A stretch of DNA of 64,000 nucleotides. Source: Antrihabitans cavernicola. GTDB lineage: Bacteria > Actinomycetota > Actinomycetes > Mycobacteriales > Mycobacteriaceae. Location of the stretch: the NCBI RefSeq assembly GCF_008297975.1, contig NZ_VLNY01000018.1, positions 1 to 64,000 of the forward strand, read 5' to 3'. Each line of letters starts with the position of its first letter. Position 1 is the stretch's first letter. The notes beneath the pieces were generated by a model. The model worked only from the letters and a program-made list of their open reading frames with translations, did not search any database and was not told the origin of the DNA. The translations under genes were made by a program, and so were the position numbers. This document shows, in pieces, positions 59,601-64,000 of the stretch.

Positions 59601-62600
59601 ATCGATCTCAGCCTGAACACCGAACGTGAGCGCGCTGCCGAGTACGACCGCGTCATCGCAACCGATCGCGCGACGCACTTCGATCTCGCGCGTCCGCCGC
59701 TGATCCGTTTCACGCTCGTGAAGGTCGGCGTCCAGGAATGGCGACTCGTCGTCACCAACCACCACATCCTGCTCGACGGCTGGTCCATGCCGTTGCTGAT
59801 GAAGGATCTGCTGGTGCTCTACGCGGCGCGCGGCGATCGATCCGTGCTGCCTGCCGTTCGGCCCTACCGTTCCTACCTGGAATGGCTTGCCCAGCAGGAT
59901 CGATCGCTGTCCGAAACCGCATGGGCAGCAGCATTGTCCGGCGTCGCGGAACCGACTCTGCTGGCGCCGGCTGAGCCGGGCCGGGTCGTGACGGCGTTGG
60001 CGGGTGAGTTCATTTTCGAGTTGGACGAGGCGCGGACTGCTCGGTTGTCGGTGTTGGCGGCGCGGGTCGGGGTCACGGTGAACACCGTGCTGCAGGCCGG
60101 GTGGGGTGTGTTGTTGTCGCGCCTGGTCGGTGCGGATGATGTGGTGTTCGGTACGACGGTGTCGGGTCGGCCCGCGGGCCTTTCCGGTGTGGAGTCGATG
60201 GTCGGGTTGTTCATCAACACGGTGCCGGTGCGGGTGCGGGTCGATCCGGCGGAGTCGGTCGAGGAGTTGCTGACCCGGGTTCAGGGTGAGCAGGCGGATC
60301 TGTTGGATCACCACTATGTGGGGTTGGCCGATATTCAGGCCGCGGCCGGGGTGTCCGGGTTGTTCGACACGTTGGTGGTGTTCGAGTCGTACCCGGTCGA
60401 TGCGGCGGGTATTGCGTCGCAGGCGGCGTCGATCGATGGGATGTCGATCACGGGTATCGATGCGGCGGATGCGACGCATTATCCGTTGAGTTTGATCGTG
60501 TCGTTGGCGGCCACCCTGTCGGTGCGGGCTGGGTTCTTGCGGGATTTGTTGGATGAAGAGTCGGTGCGGTTGATCGCGGACCGCCTGATTCGGGTGTTGT
60601 CGGCGATGATCGCGGCACCGGATGCGGCGGTGGGTGATATCGAGTTGCTCGATGTTGCCGAGCGGTCGTTGGTGTTGTCCGGTTTCAACGACACCGCACA
60701 GGTGGTGGATTCGTCGGCGACGTTGGTGTCGTTGTTCGAGGCGCAAGCGTCCGCGACGCCTAATGCGGTGGCGGTGTCGTTCGAGGGTGAGCAGCTGACG
60801 TATGGCGAGTTCGCGTCGCGGGTGCATCGCCTTGCTCGGTGGTTGATTGCCGAGGGTGTGGGTCCGGAATCGCTGGTGGCTCTGGGTATGCGCCGCTCGC
60901 TGGATTTGGTCGTAGGCATGTATGCGGTATCGGTGGCCGGTGGCGGGTATGTGCCGCTGGATCCGGATCATCCGGCGGAACGCATCGAGTACATCCTCGA
61001 GACGGCGCGACCGGTGTGTGTGTTGTCGACCAGTGCCGACGAGTTGACTGTCACCGGGCGAACGGTGTTGATCGATGAGCTGGATCTGTCCGGCTTTGCC
61101 GATGGCCCGGTCATGGATGCGGAGCGCACCGCGAATCTGTTGCCGTCGGGTACGGCGTATGTGATTTTCACGTCGGGGTCGACGGGGCGGCCGAAGGGTG
61201 TTGCGGTCAGCCACGGTGCGATCGTGAACCGTTTGGTGTGGATGCAGTCGGCGTACGCATTGACTGCCGATGATGTGGTGTTGCAGAAGACGCCGGCGAC
61301 GTTCGATGTGTCGGTGTGGGAGTTCTTCTGGCCGTTGCAGACCGGTGCCCGGTTGGTGGTGGCGCGCCCGGATGGTCATCGGGATCCGGCGTATCTGGTC
61401 GAGGTCATTCGTAGCGAGAACGTGACGACGGCGCATTTCGTGCCGTCGATGTTGGCGGTGTTCGTTGCTGCCGGGGCGAGCGGAGCGACGGGGGATGTCA
61501 CCGCCGGTGTGAGGGAGTGCACGTCGTTGCGGCAGGTGTTTGCGTCGGGTGAGGCGTTGCCGGGGAAGACGGCGCAGCAGTTGCGTGCCGCGACGGGTGC
61601 TCGACTGCACAATTTGTACGGTCCGACCGAGGCTGCGGTCGACGTGACGTTCCACGAGGTGGTCGATGCCGATATCGCGTCGGTGTCGATCGGTGCGCCG
61701 GTGTTCAACACGGAGTTGTTCGTGTTGGACGGTCGGTTGCGTCCGGTCCCGGTCGGTGTCGCGGGTGAGCTCTACCTTGCGGGTGTCCAGTTGGCGCGCG
61801 GCTATGTCGGGCGCCCGGACCTGACGTCTGATCGGTTCGTGGCGAACCCGTACGGAGAGCCTGGTGCGCGGATGTATCGCACGGGTGATCTGGTGTCGTG
61901 GGACGGCAACGGCGAGTTGAATTACATCGGCCGCACCGATTTCCAGGTGAAGTTGCGTGGCCTGCGGATCGAACTCGGTGAAATCGAAACCGCCCTAACG
62001 GGTCTGGACTCGGTGGGTCAGGCCGTGGTTGTGGTGCGCTCGGATTCGCGTACCGGGGAGCAGTTGGTCGGGTATGTGGTGCCCGCTGTGGGTGCCTCGG
62101 TGGATATCGATGATGTACGTGAGCAGATCGGCCGCGGTCTACCGGGTTATATGGTGCCGTCGGTCTTCGTGGTGTTGGATGTGTTGCCGCTCAACGCGTC
62201 GGGCAAGTTGGATCGTAAGGCGTTGCCTGCTCCGGTGTTCGAGGCGAAGGTCTTCCGGGCACCGACGACACCGGTCGAAGAGATCGTCGCCGCGACCTTT
62301 GCCGACGTGCTCGGCGTCACGCGGGTCGGACTCGACGACGACTTCTTCGAGTTGGGTGGCAACTCGTTGGTCGCAACCCAGGTGGTTGCCCGACTCGGAG
62401 CCGCATTGGACACCGAGATCGGTGTTCGGGTGCTGTTCGAAGCATCGACGGTGGCAGCTCTGGCGGTGCGTGCGGAGCAGCGTGCAGGTGCAGGTGCTCG
62501 CGCAGCGTTGGTGCCGCAGGATCGGCCGGATCGGGTGCCGCTCTCCCTTGCGCAGCAACGCATGTGGTTCCTCAACCGCTTCGATACCGACTCGGCGGTC

Positions 62601-64000
62601 AACAACATTCCCGTCGCGGTGCGGCTGTCCGGCTTGCTCGACCGGCAAGCATTGCAGATCGCCATCGCCGACGTTCTCGCTCGGCACGAGTCGCTGCGCA
62701 CGATGTACCCCGAGGCGGACGGCGCCGGGTATCAGCAGATCGTCCCGACAGCCCGGGTCATTCCGGATCTCACCTCGATAGACGTCACCGAAGACGAATT
62801 GCCGCGCCATATCAGGGATTTGGTGCTCACCGGCTTCGACGTGTCCACCGAGGTGCCGTTCCGTGCGCGGTTGTTCGAGGTAAGCCCGACTGAACACATT
62901 CTCGCGCTCGTGGTCCATCACATTTCGGCCGACGGATTCTCCATGGGCCCGTTGACCCGCGATGTCATGACTGCCTACTCGGCACGCGTGGATGGCGGCG
63001 AGCCGGCATGGACGCCGCTCCCGGTTCAGTACGCGGACTACGCAATCTGGCAGCGGAGCGTTCTCGGTTCCGAGGACGACGCGGCATCGTTGATCGGGCG
63101 CCAGGTCGACTTCTGGAAGACTGCGCTCCACGGCATTCCGGAACAACTCGACCTCCCGGCGGACCGGCCGCGACCCGCGGTCGCATCGGGTCGCGGAGCG
63201 ACGTATCGCTTCGAGATTCCCGCCGAAACCCATCGTGCGCTCGCGGATCTCGCGCGCTCACGCGGCGAAACCATGTTCATGCTGGCGCATTCCGGACTTG
63301 CCGCCCTCTTGGCACGACTGTCTGTTGCCGACGACATCACCATCGGCACCCCCGTTGCCGGTCGCGGCGAGCGCGCGTTGGACGACTTGATCGGCATGTT
63401 CGTCAACACGCTCGTGTTGCGGACGCGCGTCGAGTCCGACACGTCGCTGGCCGCGCTGGCAAGTGGTGTGCGCCAGGCAGATCTGGATGCGTTCAGCAAC
63501 GCTGATGTGCCGTTCGAGCGACTGGTCGAGGTACTCAATCCCGTTCGCTCGCAGGCCCGTCATCCGCTGTTCCAGGTGATGCTGGCGTTCCAGAACATGC
63601 GGCAGACCGCACTCGAGCTGCCGGGTCTGAGCGTCAGCGGTATCGAACTGGCGACCCAGGTTGCCAACTTCGATCTGTACCTGACTCTCACCGAGAACCT
63701 CGATGCGCAGGGCAACCAGGCGGGCATGTCTGCCGAATGGATCTATGCGACAGATCTGTTCGACGAGTCGACCATCGAAACGTTGTCGACGCGCTACGGC
63801 ATGGTGTTGGACGCGTTCGCAGCCAACCCGGCGCTGCCGGTCGGCGATGTCGGCCTGCTGAGCAGTGTCGAGCGCAGACAGGTGCTCACCGACTGGAACG
63901 CAACCGAGCATGCGATACCGGATGTGGTGCTACCGGAGTTGTTGGCAGCGCAGGCATTACGCACGCCGTCGGCCGTTGCGTTGTCTTTCGAGGGTGAGTC
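38667..64000 (+). CDS. Giant non-ribosomal peptide synthetase (incomplete, runs off the right edge)
   Basis: One frame stays open for more than 8,440 codons. The only start between the last in-frame stop (38595) and the first domain is a TTG at 38667, with ACGAGG 6 bases upstream. Order: C1-A1-T1, C2-A2-T2, C3-A3-T3, C4-A4-T4, C5-A5-T5, C6-A6-T6-E, C7-A7-T7, C8-A8(start). All C domains have HHxxxDG, all A domains have the TSGSTGxPKG loop and the final GKLDR Lys, and all T domains have the Ser site. Adenylation codes read X1-X2-Ser-X4-Thr-D-X2-Ser. No loading A domain, thioesterase or MbtH gene lies inside the window. The product is unknown; a capped linear or cyclic peptide of at least eight residues is expected. 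Confidence 0.97.
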   Translation, partial: MDQVDIDGDGTTVDEFADAFPLSPAQLGMWYAQHLDPEVPINIAQYVDLHGELDTEALKKASAAAAEDVGSGFLRIIERDAEPLQVVDLSLDAPLTYVDFRDVEDPIAAAADWMRAEYSKPIDIVEDRLIYAAALQLADDHFYWYSRVHHVALDGFGAMTFMGRVAEHYSALVENREPAPAKAGDLRALYDSEVAYRDSTRFQTDKTYWAERVAGLEEGTSLTGRTAPPAPINGIASAELPAGENSLLEASVAKHDSSPASLLIASFGAYLAQITGNEDVILSLPVTGRTTAVMRRSGGMVSNVVPVRLRVGSDTTVAELLKDVTVGVSGALRHQRYRHEDIRRDTASQNNNTKEFFGPWVNIMLFHSEIAFGPILGQLNVLSTGSIEDLGVNFYQSVAGTSAHIDFETNPNLYSDDEARLHHSRFIDFFERFLAADAEDTVWSIDVVTDQERATSVVDWNASGHDVPDTTLVRLLDAGVVAGGDDIALEFEGDALTYGEFDARVNRLARRLIADGVGPESLVALGMRRSLDLVVGMHAVLKAGGAYVPIDPDHPAERTGYILDSSKPVCLLTTSRDEIDLPDGANVLEIDTVDLSTYDPAPIVDDERTLPLQPGNTAYVIYTSGSTGRPKGVAVTHRAIVNQMLWMLDEYRLNSSDVVLQKTATTFDVSLWGYFLPLLVGAKLVVATPDGHRDPAYVAAAIEQHGVTVTDFVPSMLTVFVAQAAASQCSTLRHVFVIGEALPPETAAGFRRISTAGLHNLYGPTEAAVSVTYWEATAADVTTVPIGVPEWNVAAYVLDSRLRPAAIGAPGELYLAGRQLARGYLGRPDLTSDRFVANPLDPHGSRMYRTGDLVRWRDTGVLEYIGRTDFQVKFRGQRIELGEIETDLLAHPTVSQTVVLVADTATGQQLVSYVVPAPGHTADPVELTRFVSQSLPTYMVPAAIMVIDAFPLNTSGKLDRKALPEPVFSADAASYRAPRTQAEQIVAGIFGDVLGVSRVGIDDNFFELGGNSLVATQTVSRIGAAFGTQLGVRALFETPTVAGLTARAAAGAPTDSTRPALVARPRPDRVPLSLAQQRMWFLNQFDPTVPTYNLPFVVQLSGNVDVDALRAALNDLLERQESLRTVFPESGDGGLQRVLPMSEVHLDIEPVRVTEAQLQPLLTEFASTGFDVSHELPIRVRVFQLADDDFAVAFVVHHIAADGFSFGPLSRDVLAAYLARANGAAPDWAPLTVQYRDYTLWQRDLLGSDDIPDTIAAQQVDYWRTTLAGLPEQLDLPLDHARPATQSFRGDRVSFQISDDLHRQIAALARAQGVSLFMVVHTALAVLLARLSGSSDVAVGTPIAGRGEQALDDLIGMFVNTLVLRTEIESTESFADLLARTRDTDLAAFANSDVPFERLVEVLNPRRSQGRHPLFQVMLSFEQQSQQSITLGDLLVSAHELEVDIAKFDLQFTLSEITDGNGELDGIAAVIIYAADLFDAARIEQVGEQFVRILESAVAAPANAVGDIEVLDPAERADLIDRTGPPAESPRTLPELLADAAALDPDAIALSYRDSTLTYGELDERSSQLARVLIERGVGPDSLVALGVPRSLESVLAVWAVAKAGGAFVPVDPNYPPDRITHMITDSKAVLGLTVGVVRQELPDTVEWLTLDDELFERDYLRRSTEPVTDDERVGSVAPGNAAYVIYTSGSTGVPKGVTVTHAGLANFAAEQRERYRITADSRALHFASPSFDASVLELLMAVGSGARLVITPPSIYGGEELAELMRAEGVTHTFLTPSVLASIEPTDLPDLRVVVAGGEAVPAELVVRWAQPGLEFFNGYGPTETTIMTNISDPLSPADLVTIGAPIRGMRSLVLDERLRPVPIGVPGELYLSGIQLARGYHDRPGLTATRFVADPCGDSGERLYRTGDVVRWVSGASGATGDVSAGTVEYVGRSDFQVKVRGFRIELGEIDAALRASDDVDFAVTIGHTGETGATALVSYVLPGPTKTIDTGDLSRFIGRSLPAHMVPSAIIVLDEIPLTPVGKLDRAALPALVHEVREFRAPTTPIEQIVADVFRDVLDVDRVGVDDDFFELGGNSLIATQVASRLGTALDTRVPVRALFEAPTVGALAARVESHVGAGGRAALTARERPERIPLSLAQQRMWFLNRFDTASAVNNIPIAIRLTGQLDVAALQVAVIDVIDRHESLRTVFPESADGPEQLVLDAAQIVPDLTPVTVTNDNLAQHLVELASVGFDVTDEVPLHARLFEVSETEYILGMVVHHISADGWSMGPLARDVMVAYAARTTWEAPSWSALPVQYADYALWQREVLGSEDSADSLISQQVSFWSKTLAGLPDQLDLPADRPRPLVASYRGGTYEFNVPPQTQQRLFELAQANNASVFMVMHAALAVLLSRMSGTDDIAVGTPVAGRGEAALDDLIGMFVNTLVLRTEIDPNRSFADLLARARETDLAAFGHADVPFERLVEVLNPSRSQARHPLFQVMLTFQNTGQVNLELPGLSVSGVEFDAHMAKFDLQLTLSETSVNGAGAAGIAAELSYATDLFEESTMAIFAERFLRVLDAVSAGPIPAVGDIELLDAAERRLVLHGFNDTNFDVDSSATLVSLFEAQVARTPDAVAVSFEGESLTYGEFASRVHRLARWLIAEGVGPESLVALGMRRSLDLVVGMYAVSVAGGGYVPLDPDHPAERIDYILETARPVCVLSTSADELAVTGRTVLIDELDLSGFADGPVTDAERTANLLPSGTAYVIFTSGSTGRPKGVAVSHGAIVNRLVWMQSAYALTESDVVLQKTPATFDVSVWEFFWPLQTGARLVVARPDGHRDPAYLVEVIRGMNVTTAHFVPSMLAVFVAAGASGATGEVNDGARECTSLRQVFASGEALPAATAQRLRMLTGADLHNLYGPTEAAVDVTFHEVVDADIASVPIGAPVFNTELFVLDGRLRPVPVGVAGELYLAGVQLARGYVARPDLTADRFVANPYGSAGDRMYRTGDLVSWNSRGELEYIGRTDFQVKLRGLRIELGEIETALTAVAGVDQSVALVRSDDRLGDQLVAYLVAAADTSVDIDAVREHISRGLPAYMVPTAFVVLDSLPLNASGKLDRRALPAPVFEAKVFRAPSTPVEEIVASTFADVLGVDRVGVDDDFFELGGNSLVATQVVARLGVALDTEIGVRVLFEAPTVAALAVRAEQRAGAGARAPLVPQPRPERVPLSLAQQRMWFLNRFDTESAVNNIPVAIRLSGPLNVGALQAAVADVVARHEVLRTYYPDSAAGPHQLLVQAQDATPDLAPVRVTPAEQLADVVAFLSRGFDVTADVPFRARLFQSDTTEFVLAVVVHHISADGFSVGPFTRDLMTAYAARSHDELPGWQPLAVQYADFTLWQRQVLGAETDPESLISDQVNYWTGALEGLPDQIELPSDRPRPATASDRGAAYRFEIDQETHRGLNALAREQNSTVFMVVHSALAALLSRLAGTDDIAIGTPVAGRGERALDDLIGMFVNTLVLRTNVDTSAPFTELLANARETDLQAFAHSDLPFERLVEILNPVRSQARHPLFQVLLAFQNQAQLHLELDGLSISGLETGDDQAKFDLQLTIVDHHDQAGNPAAVEATFAYATDLFDESTVAAFAHRFLRVLAAVVADPSVVVGDIDLLDSTEQTLVLDTWNATEHRIDAGDTLVSVFAEQVERSGAAVAVIADGETLTYTEFADRVHALARYLIGADVGPDSLVALGMRRSLDLVVAMYAVLEAGAGYVPLDPDHPSERIAHIVDTARAELVLTTSGDDFALPVGPRAIDVSTLDLSGYPIGPVRDDERLGTLHPANTAYVIFTSGSTGRPKGVAVPHSAVVNQIRWITDRFAMGHDDVVLFKTPPTFDVSVWELYGALATGGSMVIATPDGHRDPAYLANVIAAEQVTMTSFVPSMLSVFAASIAPGSVSSLRVLQIAGEALPREAVAAVRRVSDAAIHNLYGPTEFTVHATEFELPAEPGQIVPIGNPVWNAQALVLDGRLRPVPPGVAGELYLAGAQVARGYAGRPDLSADRFVANPFGADGVRMYRTGDLVRWNTAGNVEYLGRTDFQVKLRGLRIELGEVESALLADRTVARTVAIVHSDPQTGEQLVAYVVPARGTTVVAADLKATVAEQLPSYMVPSAFIVLDDLPLNASGKLDRRALPAPVFETKKYRAPETPVEEIVAEVFAEVLGIGDSATRIGRDDDFFELGGNSLIATQVASRIGAALDTQVPVRVLFEASTVSALAARAEAHAGEGRRPALVARDRPERIPLSLAQQRMWFLNRFDTDSPADNIPVAVRLSGDVDVAALRSAVADVLARHESLRTVYPDVDGDGYQVILPLNDVTVDLPVEAVRPDELAARVIALASQRFDVTEELSFRARLLQLGTSEYVIVVVLHHISADGFSLGPLMRDVLVAYAARARGEQPSWKPLDVQYADYTLWQRQILGSETDPLSVVSAQIAYWKRTLADLPDLLELPADRVRPEVTTGRGRTHEFAIDAELHGKLTELARNQGASLFMVVHSALALWAARMSGSTDIAIGTPVAGRGEQALDDVIGMFVNTLVLRTEIDPSDSFAELLSQARESDLAAFGNAEVPFERLVEVLDPIRSQSHHPLVQVMLTFQNALDTAFTMDDLDARVVEFDSGLAKFDLQLTIGEAVTEAGPAGITALFTYATDLFDKSTVVIFADRLVRLLRAVVADPNAAVGDIDMLDSAERRQVLELWNSAGRGTEVDKTLTSLFDAAATKNPGGVAVRYEDTTLTYRELDERANQLARVLIAAGVGPESLVAVSLPRSAELVVALLATVKAGGGYLPVDPTYPADRIEYMLSDALPVCVITTSDREIALPDDLPIVEIDTVDLDAQDAAPITDADRLGTLTPSNVAYVIYTSGSTGRPKGVQIPHRNVATLFANTESEFGFGSSDVWTMFHSYAFDFSVWELWGPLLYGGTVVVVDYYTSRSPEQFLELLRRERVTVLNQTPSAFYQLAEADRFADADAPPLALRYVVFGGEALELRRLTDWYDRHGDTAPRLVNMYGITETTVHVSYRELDSVTAASATSSIVGRAISGLRVFVLDTRLRPVPVGVPGEMYVAGDQLARGYLGQPALTAARFVANAFGTGGTSLYRTGDLARWNREGELEYLGRADDQVKIRGFRIELGEIESAVLAQESVGQVAVVVREDIPGDQRLVAYVVPSPGAAVDIDAVRNGAGDRLPSYMVPSALVVLDAIPLTANGKLDRRALPAPAVEARDFRAPTTPVEEVVAGVFAEVLGVERVGLDDDFFALGGNSLIATRVVSRIGAALGARIPVRTLFEASTVEALAARAESHSGGDAGRPLVAGPRPELIPLSFAQQRMWFLNKYDTQSAAYNLPIAIKLSGDLDVDALRLAVGDVVRRHESLRTRYPEHGGTPYQEIVGAESAIPDLAPVSVAPDAVVGAITDFVSAGFDVSEQIPLRARLFRATDAEHVLAVVVHHISADGFSMGPLTRDVMAAYAARVEGSAPAWAPLEVQYADYTLWQRAALGTEDDATSLLSQQVDYWRTALAGIPDELDLPADRQRPSIASNRGRTSIFHIGEDLLADLERVAREQNSTLFMVVHGVLAVLLARLSGSDDVAIGTPVAGRGEAALDPVVGMFVNTLVLRTGIEPTESFGDFLGRVRQVDLDAFGHADVPFERLVEVLDPERSQARHPLFQVMLAFQNLDQTTLELPGLNVGALDLDEDIARFDLQLTLSEDSSSGMTTAITYATDLFDESTIALFAQRWLRVLQAVAANPQIGVAELDILDRAERADLVSRRGSEAVTPRPLPDLMVAAAAANPTGVAVVFEGTELTYSELDERSNRLARLLIDRGVGPEDLVAVGIPRSADSVLASWAVSKAGAAFVPVDPNYPADRIAHMVSDSGAVVGVTVASARDSLPDTVGWLALDDADVLDRADSLPVEAITDADRVRDLLPTHPAYVIYTSGSTGMPKGVLVTHAGLANFSAEQRERYTITPESRALHFASPSFDASVLELLLAICTGATLVVAPPTIYGGEELSDLLRRERVTHAFITPAALASVDPTGIDDLRVVVAGGEACPPELVAKWAATDSAGKREFFNGYGPTETTIMTNISDPLVVGETVTIGAPVRGMQSLVLDGRLRPVPVGVAGELYLSGIQLARGYHARRGLSAERFVANPFVAGQRMYRTGDVVRWTTSGTVEYVGRSDFQVKVRGFRIELGEIDAALAAHESVDFATTIGHRGSTGVVSLVSYVVAAAQHSIDVAALTTFVEGRLPSYMVPATIMVLDRIPLTPVGKLDRAALPEPVYADAVAFTAPRTPVEETIAAVFAEVLGVERVGVDDSFFALGGDSIVSIQLVSRAKARGVVFSPRNVFEQRTVAGLAAIAEIADAESTAPIVLAELPGGGVGDVPLTPVVRFMAERRGSFDRFNQSITLELPLGIDRAGVVGVLTAVVDRHDMLRSMLRKVRGEWQLDVLPPGDVDVDALVDRVVFDPALDPASVTAVVTDELNAALGRLDPAAGRVVQFVWLDPVATIGGGARSGRLIVAAHHLAVDGVSWRIIVPDLVSAWAQISAGQTPTLAAPGTSMRRWSTALTELSDDRAIELPMWQEIVDGPDPLIGPRALNPKVDLAPTVRKVHVEISAEDTKALLTTVPALYHGAVNDALLTALALALTSWRKRRGVSEASSLIRLEGHGREEEVVPGADLSRTVGWFTAIFPVRLDLGGIDVDDALAGGPAMGSAIKAVKEQILALPDKGIGYGMLRYLNENTAGQLPKQPAGQVSFNYLGQISASDIPEQLAGFGWIPASDLGDLIAEPDADMPAMAAVDVNAIVLQGKMVADFGYPETLLERSDVEELATLWTSALAAVVRHAANPRSGGRTPSDLSLVTVGQRDIEVWEQRYPALTDAWPLSPLQAGLMFHALLAAATVDVYTSQIVLSLEGAVDSTRLRIAAESLLSRYPNLRTAFVTDTAGEAVQVVLDNVETPWVEIDLSLNTERERAAEYDRVIATDRATHFDLARPPLIRFTLVKVGVQEWRLVVTNHHILLDGWSMPLLMKDLLVLYAARGDRSVLPAVRPYRSYLEWLAQQDRSLSETAWAAALSGVAEPTLLAPAEPGRVVTALAGEFIFELDEARTARLSVLAARVGVTVNTVLQAGWGVLLSRLVGADDVVFGTTVSGRPAGLSGVESMVGLFINTVPVRVRVDPAESVEELLTRVQGEQADLLDHHYVGLADIQAAAGVSGLFDTLVVFESYPVDAAGIASQAASIDGMSITGIDAADATHYPLSLIVSLAATLSVRAGFLRDLLDEESVRLIADRLIRVLSAMIAAPDAAVGDIELLDVAERSLVLSGFNDTAQVVDSSATLVSLFEAQASATPNAVAVSFEGEQLTYGEFASRVHRLARWLIAEGVGPESLVALGMRRSLDLVVGMYAVSVAGGGYVPLDPDHPAERIEYILETARPVCVLSTSADELTVTGRTVLIDELDLSGFADGPVMDAERTANLLPSGTAYVIFTSGSTGRPKGVAVSHGAIVNRLVWMQSAYALTADDVVLQKTPATFDVSVWEFFWPLQTGARLVVARPDGHRDPAYLVEVIRSENVTTAHFVPSMLAVFVAAGASGATGDVTAGVRECTSLRQVFASGEALPGKTAQQLRAATGARLHNLYGPTEAAVDVTFHEVVDADIASVSIGAPVFNTELFVLDGRLRPVPVGVAGELYLAGVQLARGYVGRPDLTSDRFVANPYGEPGARMYRTGDLVSWDGNGELNYIGRTDFQVKLRGLRIELGEIETALTGLDSVGQAVVVVRSDSRTGEQLVGYVVPAVGASVDIDDVREQIGRGLPGYMVPSVFVVLDVLPLNASGKLDRKALPAPVFEAKVFRAPTTPVEEIVAATFADVLGVTRVGLDDDFFELGGNSLVATQVVARLGAALDTEIGVRVLFEASTVAALAVRAEQRAGAGARAALVPQDRPDRVPLSLAQQRMWFLNRFDTDSAVNNIPVAVRLSGLLDRQALQIAIADVLARHESLRTMYPEADGAGYQQIVPTARVIPDLTSIDVTEDELPRHIRDLVLTGFDVSTEVPFRARLFEVSPTEHILALVVHHISADGFSMGPLTRDVMTAYSARVDGGEPAWTPLPVQYADYAIWQRSVLGSEDDAASLIGRQVDFWKTALHGIPEQLDLPADRPRPAVASGRGATYRFEIPAETHRALADLARSRGETMFMLAHSGLAALLARLSVADDITIGTPVAGRGERALDDLIGMFVNTLVLRTRVESDTSLAALASGVRQADLDAFSNADVPFERLVEVLNPVRSQARHPLFQVMLAFQNMRQTALELPGLSVSGIELATQVANFDLYLTLTENLDAQGNQAGMSAEWIYATDLFDESTIETLSTRYGMVLDAFAANPALPVGDVGLLSSVERRQVLTDWNATEHAIPDVVLPELLAAQALRTPSAVALSFEGE
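38700..41835 (+). other. NRPS module 1 (C-A-T)
   Basis: C1 has HHVALDG at 39111-39131 and looks like the EntF/DhbF starter-type C domain ([32 protein letters not shown]), which accepts an aryl or acyl cap. A1 (about 40060-41580) has the ten-residue code DVWDFILVSK. It is close to the Ser code at its ends but has Asp for His and Ile for Ser at two central positions, so I make no prediction. The T1 phosphopantetheine Ser codon is at 41700-41702. Confidence 0.85.
41860..45050 (+). other. NRPS module 2 (C-A-T)
   Basis: C2 has HHIAADG at 42255-42275. A2 (about 43240-44770) has the code DALFVGGIMK, the same as A6. A hydrophobic residue is likely but the exact one is uncertain. The T2 Ser codon is at 44901-44903. 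The A2 loop before [10 protein letters not shown] carries an in-frame GASGATG insert (44413-44440) that A6 lacks. Confidence 0.82.
44413..44440 (+). repeat. 28-bp repeat, copy 1 (in A2)
   Basis: A sequence starting CCGGGGCGAGCGGAGCGACG, read in frame as GASGATGDV. It is identical to the copy at 61471-61498. In A2 it lies in the loop between DVVRW and VEYVGRSD, where the sister domain A6 reads [11 protein letters not shown] with no insert. The insert adds about 12 residues. Confidence 0.8.
45055..48240 (+). other. NRPS module 3 (C-A-T), serine
   Basis: C3 has HHISADG at 45453-45473. A3 (about 46450-47960) has the code DVWHFSLVDK, identical to the Ser-activating domain of EntF, so Ser is expected with good confidence. 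The T3 Ser codon is at 48111-48113. A3 is a near-copy of A7 and shares its unusual codon use and its GASGATG insert (47218-47245). Confidence 0.88.
47218..47245 (+). repeat. 28-bp repeat, copy 2 (in A3)
   Basis: The same unit with one base changed near its 3' end (read GASGATGEV). It lies in the A3 loop between MLAVFVAA and [13 protein letters not shown]. Confidence 0.8.
48280..51440 (+). other. NRPS module 4 (C-A-T)
   Basis: C4 has HHISADG at 48663-48683. A4 (about 49690-51170) has the code DVWSQALVHK, which matches none of the standard codes I know. The VHK end recalls Thr and the DVW start recalls Ser or Arg-type codes. No prediction is made. The T4 Ser codon is at 51309-51311. Confidence 0.82.
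51470..54640 (+). other. NRPS module 5 (C-A-T), threonine
   Basis: C5 has HHISADG at 51861-51881. A5 (about 52900-54390) has the code DFWNVGMVHK, the standard Thr code, so Thr is expected. The T5 Ser codon is at 54522-54524. A5 differs in overall sequence from the other A domains (for example YGITETTVH), so it comes from a separate lineage. Confidence 0.88.
54685..59290 (+). other. NRPS module 6 (C-A-T-E), D-residue
   Basis: C6 has HHISADG at 55074-55094. A6 (about 56090-57550) has the code DALFVGGIMK, as in module 2. T6 has GGDSIVS (Ser codon 57687-57689) where the other T domains read GGNSL; the GGDS form is typical before an epimerase. E (about 57830-59280) has [11 protein letters not shown] at 58281-58313 and [14 protein letters not shown]. 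The residue added here should leave as the D form. Confidence 0.88.
59340..62480 (+). other. NRPS module 7 (C-A-T), serine
   Basis: C7 opens with [14 protein letters not shown] and has HHILLDG at 59760-59780, the form expected of a D-accepting C domain after an E domain. A7 (about 60720-62240) has DVWHFSLVDK, predicting Ser. The T7 Ser codon is at 62364-62366. A7 is a near-copy of A3, including the GASGATG insert (61471-61498). Confidence 0.88.
61471..61498 (+). repeat. 28-bp repeat, copy 3 (in A7)
   Basis: Identical over 28 bases to copy 1 and at the same place in A7 as copy 2 in A3. All three copies are read in the same frame. Confidence 0.8.
62530..64000 (+). other. NRPS module 8 (C, then the first residues of A)
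   Basis: C8 has HHISADG at 62916-62936 and ends near 63880. From about 63930 the frame enters a new A domain ([22 protein letters not shown]) and is cut by the window edge. The substrate code is not visible. Confidence 0.85.

Noticed and set aside
46155-61655. Very long minus-strand open frames inside the NRPS (for example 46155-48305, 56184-58610, 59367-61655)
   Set aside because: They are antisense to a clear NRPS frame, their products are rich in Arg, His and Gln with no family features, and such frames are expected opposite GC-rich coding DNA.
1-64000. CRISPR arrays, tRNA or rRNA genes, and transposases
   Set aside because: I looked for repeated spacer-like units, cloverleaf-like segments and transposase motifs and saw none that stand up.
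38667-64000. Repeated HHISADG and TSGSTG segments as tandem DNA repeats
   Set aside because: They are the conserved core motifs of NRPS domains and reflect module homology, not separate repeat elements.

Overview
The window comes from a high-G+C actinomycete of the Mycobacteriales, most likely Rhodococcus or a close relative. The grounds are the mycofactocin gene set, a leucine-degradation operon in the Mycobacterium tuberculosis gene order, a DUF222/13E12-type HNH protein, and promoters that place a -10 hexamer 6-7 nt before the start codon (leaderless transcripts). The assignment is inferred from gene content, not from a database search.

Bases 1-13539 hold the 3' part of a mycofactocin locus. 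It contains the end of mftD, two FadH/OYE-like Fe-S flavoenzymes flanking a short-chain dehydrogenase, then an inserted block (a RidA protein divergent from a CGNR zinc-finger protein and an SRPBCC protein), then mftE, mftF and mftG. A GAF-domain regulator, an NAD aldehyde dehydrogenase and a DUF779 protein follow. Together they look like an alcohol-to-aldehyde-to-acid oxidation module using the peptide redox cofactor mycofactocin. Bases 13544-15683 are a minus-strand membrane operon: a secreted glycine-zipper protein, two DUF202 proteins and a TauE-like transporter.

Bases 15842-25414 look like one TetR regulon. A 22-bp palindrome, YTTGACT-N8-AGTCAAR, occurs upstream of the transhydrogenase operon pntAA-pntAB-pntB, upstream of an SDR / alpha-beta hydrolase / Baeyer-Villiger monooxygenase / MFS operon, and over the start codon of the TetR gene itself. 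Ketone oxidation by the monooxygenase consumes NADPH, which the transhydrogenase can supply. pntAA carries an apparent 1-base deletion. A YbfB-type MFS protein, a pyridoxamine-oxidase-like protein and an HNH/DUF222 gene follow.

Bases 28819-37480 are a BkaR-type TetR gene and a divergent leucine-catabolic operon: accD1, accA1, fadE19, a MaoC protein, a CitE-like lyase and acetoacetyl-CoA synthetase. cobM follows.

From 38667 to the right edge there is a single uninterrupted reading frame of more than 8,440 codons, a giant non-ribosomal peptide synthetase. It has seven complete modules and the start of an eighth: C-A-T x5, then C-A-T-E, C-A-T, C-(A...). Specificity codes read by eye predict X1-X2-Ser-X4-Thr-D-X2-Ser-..., with two non-standard codes (X1, X4). 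The N-terminal condensation domain resembles those of EntF and DhbF, so the peptide is probably capped by an aryl or acyl group. The two Ser modules are near-copies, and a 28-bp repeat coding GASGATG has entered the frame at three places. No thioesterase, MbtH protein or cap-loading gene lies inside the window.
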